A stretch of DNA of 64,000 nt from Streptomyces sp. R44 (GTDB lineage Bacteria; Actinomycetota; Actinomycetes; Streptomycetales; Streptomycetaceae), in NCBI RefSeq assembly GCF_041053105.1, contig NZ_CP163444.1, positions 6,666,501 to 6,730,500 of the forward strand, read 5' to 3'. The notes below the pieces were generated by a model. The model was not told the DNA's origin and searched no databases. It was given only the letters and a program-made list of their open reading frames with translations. Made by a program: the position numbers and the translations under genes. This document shows positions 15,757-24,511 of the stretch, piece by piece (the first letter of the stretch is position 1; each line of letters starts with the position of its first letter).

Positions 15757-16764
15757 ATGACCACGCGCGCGTACGGACGGACGTCCTGGCCCTGGGCCGC
15801 GGCGGCCGTCCTGCTGTTCTGGCAGACCTGGTTCCTCTTCCACGTGTACGCCACCGAGAACTCGGGCGTGCGCTGGGACTGCGACTCGGAGGGCTGCGGC
15901 ACGAACGACCTCGCGGGCCCGGCGATCCCCTTCGGGGCGATCTCGGCGGTCGCCGCCGCCGTGCTCGCGGCCCCGTACCTGGGCCTCGGCGGCGCGGGTG
16001 TCGGGGCGCTCCTCGCCGCCTTCGGGCTCCTCGTGCGCCGCGAGGACGACCACGCGCTCCTGGCCGCGTACGGCCTCGCCGCGCTCGGCGTCGTCCTCGT
16101 CATGGCCGGAGCGGTACGGGCCGTACGCCGCGGGCCGGCGGCCGAGGAGGACGACCGGCCCCCGCGTCCGCGTGGCCGCCCGCAGGTCCTCGCCCTGCTG
16201 CGCCTGCTGGTCGCACCGGCCACCCTGCTCGCGGCCGTCCCCGGCACCCTCGCCGCCACCGGACTCGTGCACGGCGCCCTCGACGGGCCGCGCTGGATCA
16301 TGATGCTCGGCCTCAACGGCACCGTCGCCCTGCTCGTGGCGCTCGGCTCGGCCCGGCTGAAGCACCGCCCCGGCGTCGCCCAGGGCCCCGTCCCGGCCGA
16401 GCGGGCCGCCCACGCGCCCGCCCGCCTGAACGGCCTCGGCACCCGGGGGACCGCCTTCGTCTTCGACCTGACCGTGCGGCCCGAGCGGGGCGCCCCGTAC
16501 CGCATCGAGGTCGAGCACCCGCTCGACCTCCAGGACGTCCGCGTCCACCGCGCGGCCCTCGTCCGCCACGACCCCCGCCGCCCCTGGCTGGTCGACCTGC
16601 CGCAGGACCCGCCCGCCGCCGACCTGGCCCGAGCCCGCGCCGCCGCCCGCACGGAGCCCCCGGCCCCCGCCCCGTACCTCTGGTCCCCGCCCCCGGGATC
16701 CCCGGCCCTGCTGCTCACCGGGGTGTTCACGGCGGCCCTGGTGACCCTGCTCGCCGTGGCCTGA
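15757..16764 (+). CDS. Integral membrane protein of unknown function
   Basis: 335 aa from the ATG at 15757. About six hydrophobic segments: WPWAAAAVLLFWQTWFLFHV at the N-terminus, two more around residues 50-85, one at 100-125, a pair at 145-205, a soluble stretch of about 90 residues (VFDLTVRPERGAPYRIEVEH...) and a C-terminal anchor LLLTGVFTAALVTLLAV. A pair of Cys in DCDSEGC sits in the first outside loop. No family recognised. Confidence 0.75.
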   Translation: MTTRAYGRTSWPWAAAAVLLFWQTWFLFHVYATENSGVRWDCDSEGCGTNDLAGPAIPFGAISAVAAAVLAAPYLGLGGAGVGALLAAFGLLVRREDDHALLAAYGLAALGVVLVMAGAVRAVRRGPAAEEDDRPPRPRGRPQVLALLRLLVAPATLLAAVPGTLAATGLVHGALDGPRWIMMLGLNGTVALLVALGSARLKHRPGVAQGPVPAERAAHAPARLNGLGTRGTAFVFDLTVRPERGAPYRIEVEHPLDLQDVRVHRAALVRHDPRRPWLVDLPQDPPAADLARARAAARTEPPAPAPYLWSPPPGSPALLLTGVFTAALVTLLAVA

Positions 16765-16799
16765 CGAAATCCCCCGGGAATGTCGTCAGGCCGCTGCGC

Positions 16800-17375
16800 T
16801 CATCCCCACATTCCGAGACCGATCTCTTCGAAGAGGCTGGGCCACTCGCCTTCGTCGTCGGCGAAGGGGGTCTCGTCGACGGCCGTGATCTCGTCGCGCA
16901 TCTGCTGCACGACCCTGTCGCGCGCTTCGTCGTCGTCCCGGTCGATGCCCTTGTACCGGGACTTGCCCTTCTCCAGGACCGTCAGGGAATGCACGAGGGA
17001 GGAGACGTCGGCGTGCAGGGGCAGGTAGTCGACCTCGCCCTCCGAGAAGGCGTAGATCCTGCCGTCCGCGGGGTCGATCGCGACCGTCGCGTACTGGAAC
17101 CCGCCGAGCTCCTCCCACGCCGTCGCCTCGGGCGGGCACTTCGCCCCGTCCCGCTCGAAGGAGGCCTTGAGGCTCGCGCCGAAGTCCAGGCGGTGGAGGC
17201 TCTCGTCCTCCAGGTCGAGCCGGGGGGAGAAGAACCTGTTCTCGGGCAGTCCTACGCCGGCCAGGAAGTCCGCGGTCGGGCCGTGCAGGTGGGCGCCCCG
17301 CACATGGGGAAAGTACGTGATGGCCGTCAGCCCGAACGTGTCCACGACGTCGGACGAGTTGATGTCGGTCAGCAT
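16800..17375 (-). CDS. SUKH-4-type immunity protein for the upstream toxin
   Basis: 191-aa cytoplasmic protein. The pattern PTADFLAGVGLPENRFF, then FQYATVAIDPADGRIYAFSEGEVDYLPLHADVSSLVHSLTVLEKGK fits the SUKH-4 branch of SMI1/KNR4-like immunity proteins, with an acidic C-terminus. It starts 12 bases after the stop of the deaminase-ending toxin, with GGGAAGA upstream, so it is in the same transcript. Known SUKH proteins neutralise diverse nuclease and deaminase toxins by direct binding; the pairing here is inferred from order. Confidence 0.75.
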   Translation of the reverse strand: MLTDINSSDVVDTFGLTAITYFPHVRGAHLHGPTADFLAGVGLPENRFFSPRLDLEDESLHRLDFGASLKASFERDGAKCPPEATAWEELGGFQYATVAIDPADGRIYAFSEGEVDYLPLHADVSSLVHSLTVLEKGKSRYKGIDRDDDEARDRVVQQMRDEITAVDETPFADDEGEWPSLFEEIGLGMWG

Positions 17376-17387
17376 GGGTCTTCCCTG

Positions 17388-18932
17388 CTATGGATGCTGC
17401 TGGAGCTTGTGACGCTTTTCCAAGTCTGTCATGTAGTCACGGTGTTCCTTGTCCCGGCTGCTCCCCGTGATCGACTGGTCGTAGCTGTTGGCGTACTCGA
17501 CCTCCAGCTTCGGGTTCTTCGGTTTGAAGTAGATCTCTAACCACTGGTCGCATTTCGGGGTCTTCTGGCAGGGTTCTCGTTCGGTGTAGATCTTGGTGAT
17601 GTTCGCCTCCTCGCCGTGCTTCAGGACCGGATAGCCGATGAGCCGTTCGGAGTGGGGCCCTTCGCTGTCGCCGACGAGGATGATGGGTTTGCCGGTCTTG
17701 GGGTTCACGTACTCCGCCGCGGCGAAGTTGGTGCCGCCGTAGTCCTTCTTCGCGAACCGCGCGATCTCCGTCGCGCGCGACAGGTCGGTCGTTCCGGGCT
17801 GGATCTTGGTCGAGGTGACCGCGGAGCTCGTGCTTCCCTTCGGGACGGGGTACGGGTTGTTGCGCCCCGGCGGCCGCCAGACGGTCCCGTCCGTCTCCAG
17901 GATGTTCCAGATCCCCGACTTGTCCGTCTTGGAGACCGGATCCCTGCTCCCGTCCGAGTTGAGGACCTGTACGGAGCCGTCGGCGTTCAGGAGGTACATC
18001 GGGACGGCGTCGTCGTCGTCCTCGTCGCACTTCTCGAACTTGTCCTTGACGTCGTCGTCGTGGTCCTTGTGGCTGTCCTTGCTCTTGTCGATCTTGCCGC
18101 CGTGGTCCTCAAGGGTCTTGACCATCTCGTCGGCCTTCTTCTCGACCGCGTCCTCGGCCTTGTCCATGACGGCGGCGAGCTTGTGGAACCTGCTGTCCTT
18201 CTTCACCGAGGACTTGCGTCCCGCTCCGCCGACCGTGAACTCACCCTTCTTCTTGTCGAAGTTGGTGGCCGTCTTCCGGTAGCCGCCCGCCGCGCGGTCG
18301 AACTCGTCGAACTCGATGACGAGGTCCTGCGCCATGTCCGCGGAGCCCGCCGGCATCCCCTCGGAGGAGCTGTCGCCGCCGAGATGGCCGGAGAACAGCT
18401 CCTCGATCTCGGCGAGGATCATCCCCTCGATCTTCTCGCCGGCGATCGAGGTGATCTGCTCGATGGCGTAGTCGATCGCTTCCTGGATGACCAGTCGCGC
18501 GGCCGCGATGGCGGCGGCGGACAGCAGACCGCTGAGCCCGGCGGTGAAGAACATGCCGATGATGCCCGCGGTGGCGGTGGCCGCCGTCGCGGTCAGTTTG
18601 GCGATGACCGCGACTTTGCAGGTGACGATCAGTCCGGCGCAGTCGTCCAGCGCGCCGGCCAGGTCGTCGCAGCCCTTCGCGAAGGTGGCGAGGTCCTTCG
18701 TGGTGAGCTTGCCCCAGTGACGGTCGATGGCCTTGACCGTCTCGCCCTTGCTCTTGCCGGCGACGATGTGGGAGCAGGCGTTGTTGCCCTCCTTGACCGC
18801 GTCGCGGATGCCGTCGGCCAGCTTGCGGAAGTCCTTGGCCGAGGCCTTGACCTCGTCCTCGTCTATCTGCGGCCAGTCGACGCCGACCAGATCCAGGACC
18901 TCCACCAGGTCATCAGGCAGTGTCATCCCCAT
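17388..18932 (-). CDS. Polymorphic toxin with C-terminal nucleic-acid deaminase-like domain
   Basis: 514 aa. The N-terminal ~190 residues form the helical WXG100-like/CpnT-type module common in streptomycete toxins (PDDLVEVLDLVGVDWPQIDED, ...HWGKLTTKDL, hydrophobic 105-155), usually linked to type VII export. A Lys/Asp-rich region (240-320) leads to a domain with H427-S-E429 and P454-C455-x5-C461, the zinc and catalytic signature of cytidine-deaminase-fold toxins, closest in my judgement to the XOO_2897 type. The SUKH-4 gene follows 12 bp later. No signal peptide. Target (DNA, RNA or nucleotide) unknown. Confidence 0.75.
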   Translation of the reverse strand: MGMTLPDDLVEVLDLVGVDWPQIDEDEVKASAKDFRKLADGIRDAVKEGNNACSHIVAGKSKGETVKAIDRHWGKLTTKDLATFAKGCDDLAGALDDCAGLIVTCKVAVIAKLTATAATATAGIIGMFFTAGLSGLLSAAAIAAARLVIQEAIDYAIEQITSIAGEKIEGMILAEIEELFSGHLGGDSSSEGMPAGSADMAQDLVIEFDEFDRAAGGYRKTATNFDKKKGEFTVGGAGRKSSVKKDSRFHKLAAVMDKAEDAVEKKADEMVKTLEDHGGKIDKSKDSHKDHDDDVKDKFEKCDEDDDDAVPMYLLNADGSVQVLNSDGSRDPVSKTDKSGIWNILETDGTVWRPPGRNNPYPVPKGSTSSAVTSTKIQPGTTDLSRATEIARFAKKDYGGTNFAAAEYVNPKTGKPIILVGDSEGPHSERLIGYPVLKHGEEANITKIYTEREPCQKTPKCDQWLEIYFKPKNPKLEVEYANSYDQSITGSSRDKEHRDYMTDLEKRHKLQQHP

Positions 18933-19064
18933 GATTACCCCCGTTGCGAGCCAACTGCCCCACCCTCCATAGCATCTGAGGGAGCGTCAACTTCGCGGAC
19001 GCGAGGACGGCGGAAAACTGGCCCGTTCCCGGCGCACCGTGGCCCGGAATCGACGTCGGCGCGT

Positions 19065-20714
19065 CTACGGCCGCGGGGCGAAGCACATCAGGGCATGGTC
19101 CGTGCCGACGAAGACGCGACCCCGCGCGTCGAGAGCCACCGCGCGCACGGGCGGGCCCGGCCGCACGGTCCGCCGCGCCCCCGATGCCCAGTCGATCCAC
19201 TCCACGAGCCCGTCGGCCCACGCCACCACGGCGGTCGGCCCGCTCGCGGTCATGGCGGCGTCCAGGGAGACCACGGGGCAGGACCGTCGCATCAGTACGC
19301 CCGCCATGGGCGCGCTTCCCGGAGACCAGGCCCGCACAGTGCCGTCCGCCCCGCCGCTGTAGACGAGCGGCAGAGTGGCCGCGCCGTCCCCGACCGGGAG
19401 GCCGAGAGCGGCCAGACCGGTCACCACCCCCTCGTGCAAGGAGGCGGAATCGGTGATGTCGCCGAAGGCCCGTACCGCACCAGTGGCGTCCCCCAGTACA
19501 ACGGTCCCCAGGGCGCCGCCCTCGGCGTACGCGAGGTCCGTCCCCCTCCGGCCCCGCAGGAGCTCCGCCAGACGCTGCGCGCCGGTGGGGGTGTCGTCGA
19601 GGAGCCCCGCGATCCCCGAACGCTCCGGCTCCGCCGGCCGCGCCGACTCCCGGTGGACATGACCGTGCTCGTCGACGAACAGCACCGTGCCGTCGGGGAG
19701 GCCCACCAGCGACACGGGCCGGTCCCCTGACAGCGGCACACGGCCACGCGCCGCCGCGTCCGAGGCCCCGACCGCCCGCACGGTCGCGTCCACTCCGGCG
19801 ACCAGCAGACAGCCGGCCAGCGGCCCCCGTCCCCTCGCCACGGCGGTGACAGGACCCGGCCAGGGCGGCGTCACATCTCCGCGGACCCGACTCCACTCCA
19901 GGTCCCAGGCGGCACCGCCGGCCAGCGCCCTCAAGGCGGGGGCGTACCGCGGATCCGCACGGTCGCCCAGGGCGCCGAGCAGGATCAAGGCCCTTGTCGC
20001 GGGCGACGGTTCCGCGCACAGGGCCTGCCCGGCGCTCAGCCACGCGTCGCGCAAGCCCCCGTGCTCCCCGGCCCCGTCCTTCTCGTAGCCGGCGGTGACC
20101 GACCACGGATCCGCCGCGCAGACGGCCGTGGCGTCGGACAGGTCCACCTCCCCCGCGGGCGGCGAGGAGGCGGCGACAGCCACCCCCTCGGGTGCGGACG
20201 CCCGCCACTGCTCGAAGCTCTCCGGGTCCCGCCACCGCTCCAGGTCCAGATCCAGCTCCGCGCAACCGCTCCCGGCCAGAAGCCGATGCGCCCCGCTCCC
20301 GGTGCGGGACTCCACGACCAGGCGGACATGCGCCACCCGGGCCAGATCCAGGACCAGTCCGGCCGCCTCCTCCTCGTGAAGGTCGGGCAGCACGATCACC
20401 GTCCGCCGCGGGTCACTGCTCACGGCCCGTACCAGCTCACCCCGCGACCGGGCCGCCACGCCGAGCTGGTCGGCGAGCGCCCACACCGTGCCCGCCGCAC
20501 TGCGGCCGGCCGAGGGCACCACGGCGTGAACGGCGCGCTCGGCCGCCGTACCGGACCGAGTGCCGTGGTGCACGAGCCAGGCCAGCAGCCCCGACTTCCC
20601 GCACCCCGCCGATCCGGACACCAGACACAGACGGGGAGCGTGCGGGTCGGCCAGCCAGCCCAACAGCGCCGCCGCCGCCGGCTCCCGCCCCGCGGCGGGC
20701 CGTTCCCAGCGCAT
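19065..20714 (-). CDS. P-loop NTPase with C-terminal WD40-like repeats
   Basis: 549 aa. N-terminal NTPase: Walker A GSAGCGKSG near residue 37 after LLGWLADPHAPRLCLVS, and a Walker-B-like strand VIVLPDLHEEEAAGL. The C-terminal ~270 residues hold WD40-like beta-propeller blades such as LVYSGGADGTVRAWSPG and FVGTDHALMC. It resembles a compact STAND-type signalling ATPase. The ATG at 20714 overlaps the stop of the upstream SUKH-4/deaminase gene (TGATG). A clear paralog lies at 38325-39980. Its role in the toxin island, if any, is unknown. Confidence 0.75.
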   Translation of the reverse strand: MRWERPAAGREPAAAALLGWLADPHAPRLCLVSGSAGCGKSGLLAWLVHHGTRSGTAAERAVHAVVPSAGRSAAGTVWALADQLGVAARSRGELVRAVSSDPRRTVIVLPDLHEEEAAGLVLDLARVAHVRLVVESRTGSGAHRLLAGSGCAELDLDLERWRDPESFEQWRASAPEGVAVAASSPPAGEVDLSDATAVCAADPWSVTAGYEKDGAGEHGGLRDAWLSAGQALCAEPSPATRALILLGALGDRADPRYAPALRALAGGAAWDLEWSRVRGDVTPPWPGPVTAVARGRGPLAGCLLVAGVDATVRAVGASDAAARGRVPLSGDRPVSLVGLPDGTVLFVDEHGHVHRESARPAEPERSGIAGLLDDTPTGAQRLAELLRGRRGTDLAYAEGGALGTVVLGDATGAVRAFGDITDSASLHEGVVTGLAALGLPVGDGAATLPLVYSGGADGTVRAWSPGSAPMAGVLMRRSCPVVSLDAAMTASGPTAVVAWADGLVEWIDWASGARRTVRPGPPVRAVALDARGRVFVGTDHALMCFAPRP

Positions 20715-21601
20715 CAGCCCTGCCTCGCCCGCGTGGCGGAGTGGATGATCAACTCCTTCAGGCCCTCCTCGCGGGACTCGGCGGAACCGCCGTAGTCGAA
20801 GCTGTGGGTGAACTCGGCCCGAGGGAACGTCTCCTGCATCCACACGGCGCAGTAGTGACCGGGCATCAGACACGGCTCCAGCTCGCAGTGGACACGCAGC
20901 ACCTGCTCCGGCTTCACGCCCTGTGCGGACAGGCCCCGCCAGACGATCTCCTCCGGGTGCGCCCGGCCGGGCCCCGTGGCGTCGGTGACGACCTGCTTCG
21001 CCCCCGCCGCGTCCACGTACTCGAACGCCGCGGAGAACGGGAAGTTCAGGGTGTGCCGCACATCGTCCAGGACCCGGGGCCACCACGACTCCCGCGCGTC
21101 GAAGGCCGCCGGATCGATCCGGCGCAGCTCCGCGGTCAGATCACGCAGGACCGCCGCGGCCTCCGCGAGACCCGAAGCCGCCGCGATCAGCGGCAGCGCC
21201 CGATCCAGGGAGAGCAGAGCCGCGTTCAGCGTCGACACATCCGTGTCGACGAACATGTCCTGTGCGACAGCCCGCAGGAACACGGCCTGGACGGCTCCGT
21301 CGGGACGCACACACAGATGGGCCAGACCGTCCCCGCCGACGCGGGGCCAGTTCGCCATCGCCTCATGCGGCCTCGGCAACGAGGAACGCGCCGCCGTGAC
21401 GCCGAGAGCCACCGGATCCAGGTCGCCCGGAGCCCGGAAGTAGGAGGCCACCCCGCGAGGCACACCGGTCTCCTCCAGAAGAGTGCGCGCCGTGTCGGGC
21501 AGGCGCGCTCCGAGCAGGCTCGCCCGCTCGAACCGACGAAGACCCTCACGGCCGAAGTGCTCGGCCAACTCGTTGTGGCGGTCCGGAACGGACGGCGGCA
21601 T
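20714..21601 (-). CDS. SUKH-4-like protein fused to a YwqJ-type deaminase-like domain
   Basis: 295 aa. Residues 1-145 resemble SUKH-4 (LPDTARTLLEETGVPRGVASYF, then LAHLCVRPDGAVQAVFLRAVAQDMFVDTDVSTLNAAL). Residues 165-275 carry H215-P-E217 and the motif P-C244-LMPGHY-C251, a deaminase zinc-site pattern with the PCxxPGxYC form known from YwqJ-like deaminases. It is the first gene of the leftward island and overlaps the NTPase start. An immunity domain joined to a toxin-like domain in one protein without secretion signals suggests a cytoplasmic role; the activity is untested. Confidence 0.65.
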   Translation of the reverse strand: MPPSVPDRHNELAEHFGREGLRRFERASLLGARLPDTARTLLEETGVPRGVASYFRAPGDLDPVALGVTAARSSLPRPHEAMANWPRVGGDGLAHLCVRPDGAVQAVFLRAVAQDMFVDTDVSTLNAALLSLDRALPLIAAASGLAEAAAVLRDLTAELRRIDPAAFDARESWWPRVLDDVRHTLNFPFSAAFEYVDAAGAKQVVTDATGPGRAHPEEIVWRGLSAQGVKPEQVLRVHCELEPCLMPGHYCAVWMQETFPRAEFTHSFDYGGSAESREEGLKELIIHSATRARQG

Positions 21602-21809
21602 GAGAACCTCGCAGTATCAGACAGACAACCGGTCGTCGCACACGACCATAGCCTTGACCCCACTGCGCCAAGGCAGTTGATCCGACCGGTGCTCGGCGCG
21701 TGCCCGCCGGATTTAATCGGTGGTGCCGCGCCTTCGGGTGGGGCTATCGTTCTGCTCGTCCGCTCCCGAGGGGCGGTGTCGGTTCGTTGAGAAGCAGGAG
21801 GTGAGGACA

Positions 21810-21884
21810 GTGATGACTGTCACGGTGACGGGCTCTGCCCGCATTCACGAGTTCATCGTTCCCACCTCTGTGGCCTCCGGCTGA
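21810..21884 (+). CDS. Short ORF with strong ribosome site upstream of rsgA (24 aa)
   Basis: GTG-ATG start preceded by a full AGGAGG 8 bases upstream, one of the best Shine-Dalgarno sites in this window. The peptide starts MMTVTVTGSARIHEFIVPTS and ends VASG. It stops 60 bases before rsgA. Between them lie a 7-bp hairpin GCGCGCT-CGG-AGCGCGC (21899-21915) and CCCTTCGAAGGG (21927-21938), which covers the weak GAAGGG site of rsgA. It may be a leader ORF that opens the rsgA start, or a small protein. No homolog recalled. Confidence 0.5.
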   Translation: MMTVTVTGSARIHEFIVPTSVASG

Positions 21885-21944
21885 CACCCACTCGATCCGC
21901 GCGCTCGGAGCGCGCCGCCGGGGCCGCCCTTCGAAGGGTTCCCC

Positions 21945-23069
21945 TTGTTCAACGCTTCGCTCCACCCGTCTTCCCTCCACGCTGCCCAGCACCCGCTCGC
22001 CGACCACGGCTGGGACGAGCGCTGGGAGGCCGAGTTCGCCCCGTACGCCGCCCAGGGACTGCTCCCGGGACGGGTCATCCGTGTCGACCGCGGTCAGTGC
22101 GACGTCGCCACCGCCGAAGGGGTCGTCCGCGCCGACACGGCGTTCGTGACCCCGCACGACCCGCTGCGGGTCGTCTGCACCGGCGACTGGGCCGCCATCG
22201 ACCCCGAGGGGGCCAGTGACCCGCGATACGTACGGGCGTGCCTGCCGCGGCGTACGGCCTTCGCGCGGTCCACTTCCTCCAAGCGGTCCGAGGGGCAGAT
22301 CCTCGCTGCCAACGTCGACCACGCCGTCATCACGGTCTCGCTCGCCGTCGAGCTCGACCTCGGCCGGATCGAACGCTTCCTCGCCCTGGCCTGGGAGTCC
22401 GGCGCCCAGCCGACCGTCGTCCTCAGCAAGGCCGACCTCGTGCCCGACCCGGTCGGGCTCTCCTACCTCGTCGAGGACGTGGAGACGGTCGCGCCCGGCG
22501 TCCAGGTGCTGCCCGTCAGCTCCTCCACCGGAGAAGGGATCGACGTGCTCGCCGCGACCGTCGCGGGCGGCACCACCGTGCTGCTCGGCGCCTCCGGCGC
22601 CGGCAAGTCGACCCTCGCCAACGCGCTGGTCGGCGAGGACGTCATGGACGTCCAGGCCGCCCGTGACGTCGACGGCAAGGGCCGGCACACGACGACCACC
22701 CGCAACCTCTTCGTGCTGCCCGGCGGGGGAGTCCTCATCGACACCCCCGGACTGCGCGGCGTCGGACTCTGGGACGCCGAGGCCGGCGTCGGCCAGGTCT
22801 TCTCGGAGATCGAGGAGCTGGCCGCGGAGTGCCGCTTCCACGACTGCGCCCACGAGGCCGAGCCCGGCTGCGCCGTGGCCGCGGCCATCGAGGAGGGCTC
22901 GCTGCCCGTGCGCCGTCTGGAGAGCTACCACAAGCTGATCCGCGAGAACCGGCGGATCGTGGCCAAGACCGACGCCCGGGTCCGCTCCGAGATGCTCAAG
23001 GAGTGGAAGCGCATGGGTCGGGAAGGGCGTACGGCCATGGAGATCAAGCGGGGTGGCCGCGGCCGTTAG
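21945..23069 (+). CDS. rsgA: Ribosome small-subunit-dependent GTPase A
   Basis: 374-aa circularly permuted GTPase that assists late 30S subunit maturation. Order seen: OB-like N-terminus (GRVIRVDRGQCDVAT), G4 SKADL near residue 165, G1 GASGAGKST near 220, G3 DTPGLRG near 270, then a zinc knuckle CRFHDCAHEAEPGC. The likely start is TTG at 21945; GAAGGG lies just upstream inside a small hairpin. No better in-frame start is evident, so the true N-terminus is uncertain. Confidence 0.93.
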   Translation: MFNASLHPSSLHAAQHPLADHGWDERWEAEFAPYAAQGLLPGRVIRVDRGQCDVATAEGVVRADTAFVTPHDPLRVVCTGDWAAIDPEGASDPRYVRACLPRRTAFARSTSSKRSEGQILAANVDHAVITVSLAVELDLGRIERFLALAWESGAQPTVVLSKADLVPDPVGLSYLVEDVETVAPGVQVLPVSSSTGEGIDVLAATVAGGTTVLLGASGAGKSTLANALVGEDVMDVQAARDVDGKGRHTTTTRNLFVLPGGGVLIDTPGLRGVGLWDAEAGVGQVFSEIEELAAECRFHDCAHEAEPGCAVAAAIEEGSLPVRRLESYHKLIRENRRIVAKTDARVRSEMLKEWKRMGREGRTAMEIKRGGRGR

Positions 23070-23158
23070 GGCCGGCCTCGGGCCCCGCCGACCCGGCCCC
23101 GATCGTGGTGTCCGAAAACCGCGAGCCGGGGTCGGGCGGCTCCCGCACACTGGGAGCC

Positions 23159-24511
23159 ATGAGGGACGACGACACCCGCTACGAGGCGGTCAGCAGCAGG
23201 GACGCGCGGTTCGACGGAGAGTTCTTCTTCGCCGTCCGGACCACCGGGATCTACTGCCGCCCCAGCTGCCCCGCCGTCACCCCCAAACGGCAGAACGTCT
23301 CCTTCTACCCGACGGCCGCCGCCGCCCAGGGCCACGGCTTCCGCGCCTGCCGCCGCTGCCGCCCCGACGCCGTGCCCGGCTCCGCCGAGTGGAACGTCCG
23401 GGCCGATGTCGTCGGGCGCGCCATGCGGATGATCGGCGACGGCGTCGTCGACCGCGAGGGCGTGCCCGGGCTCGCCGGGCGCCTCGGCTACAGCGCCCGG
23501 CAGGTGCAGCGCCAGCTCACCGCCGAACTGGGCGCCGGACCCGTCGCCCTCGCCCGCGCCCAGCGGGCCCACACCGCGCGGCTGCTGCTCCAGACCACCG
23601 GGCTGCCCGTCACCGAGATCGCCTTCGCGGCCGGATTCGCCAGCGTCCGCCAGTTCAACGAGACCATCCGCGCGGTGTACGCCCGCACCCCCACCGCCCT
23701 GCGCGCCGAGGCGGGCAGCGGCGCGGGAGCCCGTACCGCGCTCGCCGCCGGGGTGCCGCTGCGGCTGGCCCACCGGGGCCCGTACGCGGCCGGCGAGGTC
23801 TTCGACCTGCTCGCCGCCGAGGCCGTGCCCAGGGTCGAGGAGGTCGTCGGTGCCCCCGGCTCCCGCACCTACCGGCGCACGCTCCGCCTCCCGTACGGCA
23901 CCGGCGTCGTCTCCGTCGACGAACGCTCCGGCGGCCGCTGGCTCGAAGCCCGCATCCACCTCACCGAGCTGCGCGACCTGACCACCGCCGTGCACCGGCT
24001 GCGTCGCCTCTTCGACCTCGACGCCGACCCGTACGCGGTCGCCGAGCGGCTCGGGGCGGCCCCCGGGCTCGCCGCCGAGGTGGCCGCCCGGCCGGGCGTG
24101 CGCTCCCCGGGGACGGCCGAGCCCGAGGAGTTCGCGCTGCGGACGGTCCTCGGGGCCGAGGAGTCGGCCCGGGCCGTCGAGCTCCACGGCACCCCGCTGG
24201 CCACCGCCTGCGGCACCCTCACCCATGTCTTCCCCGAGCCGGCCGCCCTGACCGGCCACCCCGTCGCGGGGCCGCTGGCCCGGGCCCTCGCCGACGGAGC
24301 CGTACGCCTCGACCCCGGCGCCGACCGCGACGAGGCCGAGCGCGCCCTGCTCGCCGTCCCCGGCGTGACCCCCGAGGCCGCCGCGCTGATCCGGATGCGG
24401 GCCCTCGGCGACCCGGACGTCGCCCTCGCGGACGGGCGGGAGGCGGAGGAGTGGCGTCCCTGGCGCTCGTACGCCGCCCGCTACCTTGCCCCGGCGCTCC
24501 CCGGGACGTAG
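23159..24511 (+). CDS. alkA: Ada-type regulator fused to AlkA-like 3-methyladenine glycosylase, shortened
   Basis: 450 aa. The Ada metal-binding domain has its four Cys (GIYCRPSC and ACRRC) near residues 32-75; an AraC HTH follows (85-185: VPGLAGRLGYSARQVQRQL, VTEIAFAAGFASVRQFN); then an AlkA-like half. That half is abnormal: the helix-hairpin-helix reads VPGVTPEAAALIRMRAL instead of G-(I/V)-G-x-W-T-A, and GDPDV is followed almost at once by EEWRPWRSYA. The usual stretch carrying the catalytic Asp and about 30 residues seems missing. Methyl-sensing may remain while base excision is doubtful. GGGAG precedes the ATG at 23159. Confidence 0.85.
   Translation: MRDDDTRYEAVSSRDARFDGEFFFAVRTTGIYCRPSCPAVTPKRQNVSFYPTAAAAQGHGFRACRRCRPDAVPGSAEWNVRADVVGRAMRMIGDGVVDREGVPGLAGRLGYSARQVQRQLTAELGAGPVALARAQRAHTARLLLQTTGLPVTEIAFAAGFASVRQFNETIRAVYARTPTALRAEAGSGAGARTALAAGVPLRLAHRGPYAAGEVFDLLAAEAVPRVEEVVGAPGSRTYRRTLRLPYGTGVVSVDERSGGRWLEARIHLTELRDLTTAVHRLRRLFDLDADPYAVAERLGAAPGLAAEVAARPGVRSPGTAEPEEFALRTVLGAEESARAVELHGTPLATACGTLTHVFPEPAALTGHPVAGPLARALADGAVRLDPGADRDEAERALLAVPGVTPEAAALIRMRALGDPDVALADGREAEEWRPWRSYAARYLAPALPGT

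Noticed and set aside
17806-18282. Ser/Leu-rich plus-strand frames opposite the toxin gene.
   Set aside because: They are mirror frames of the Lys/Asp-rich toxin region, without ribosome site or family features.
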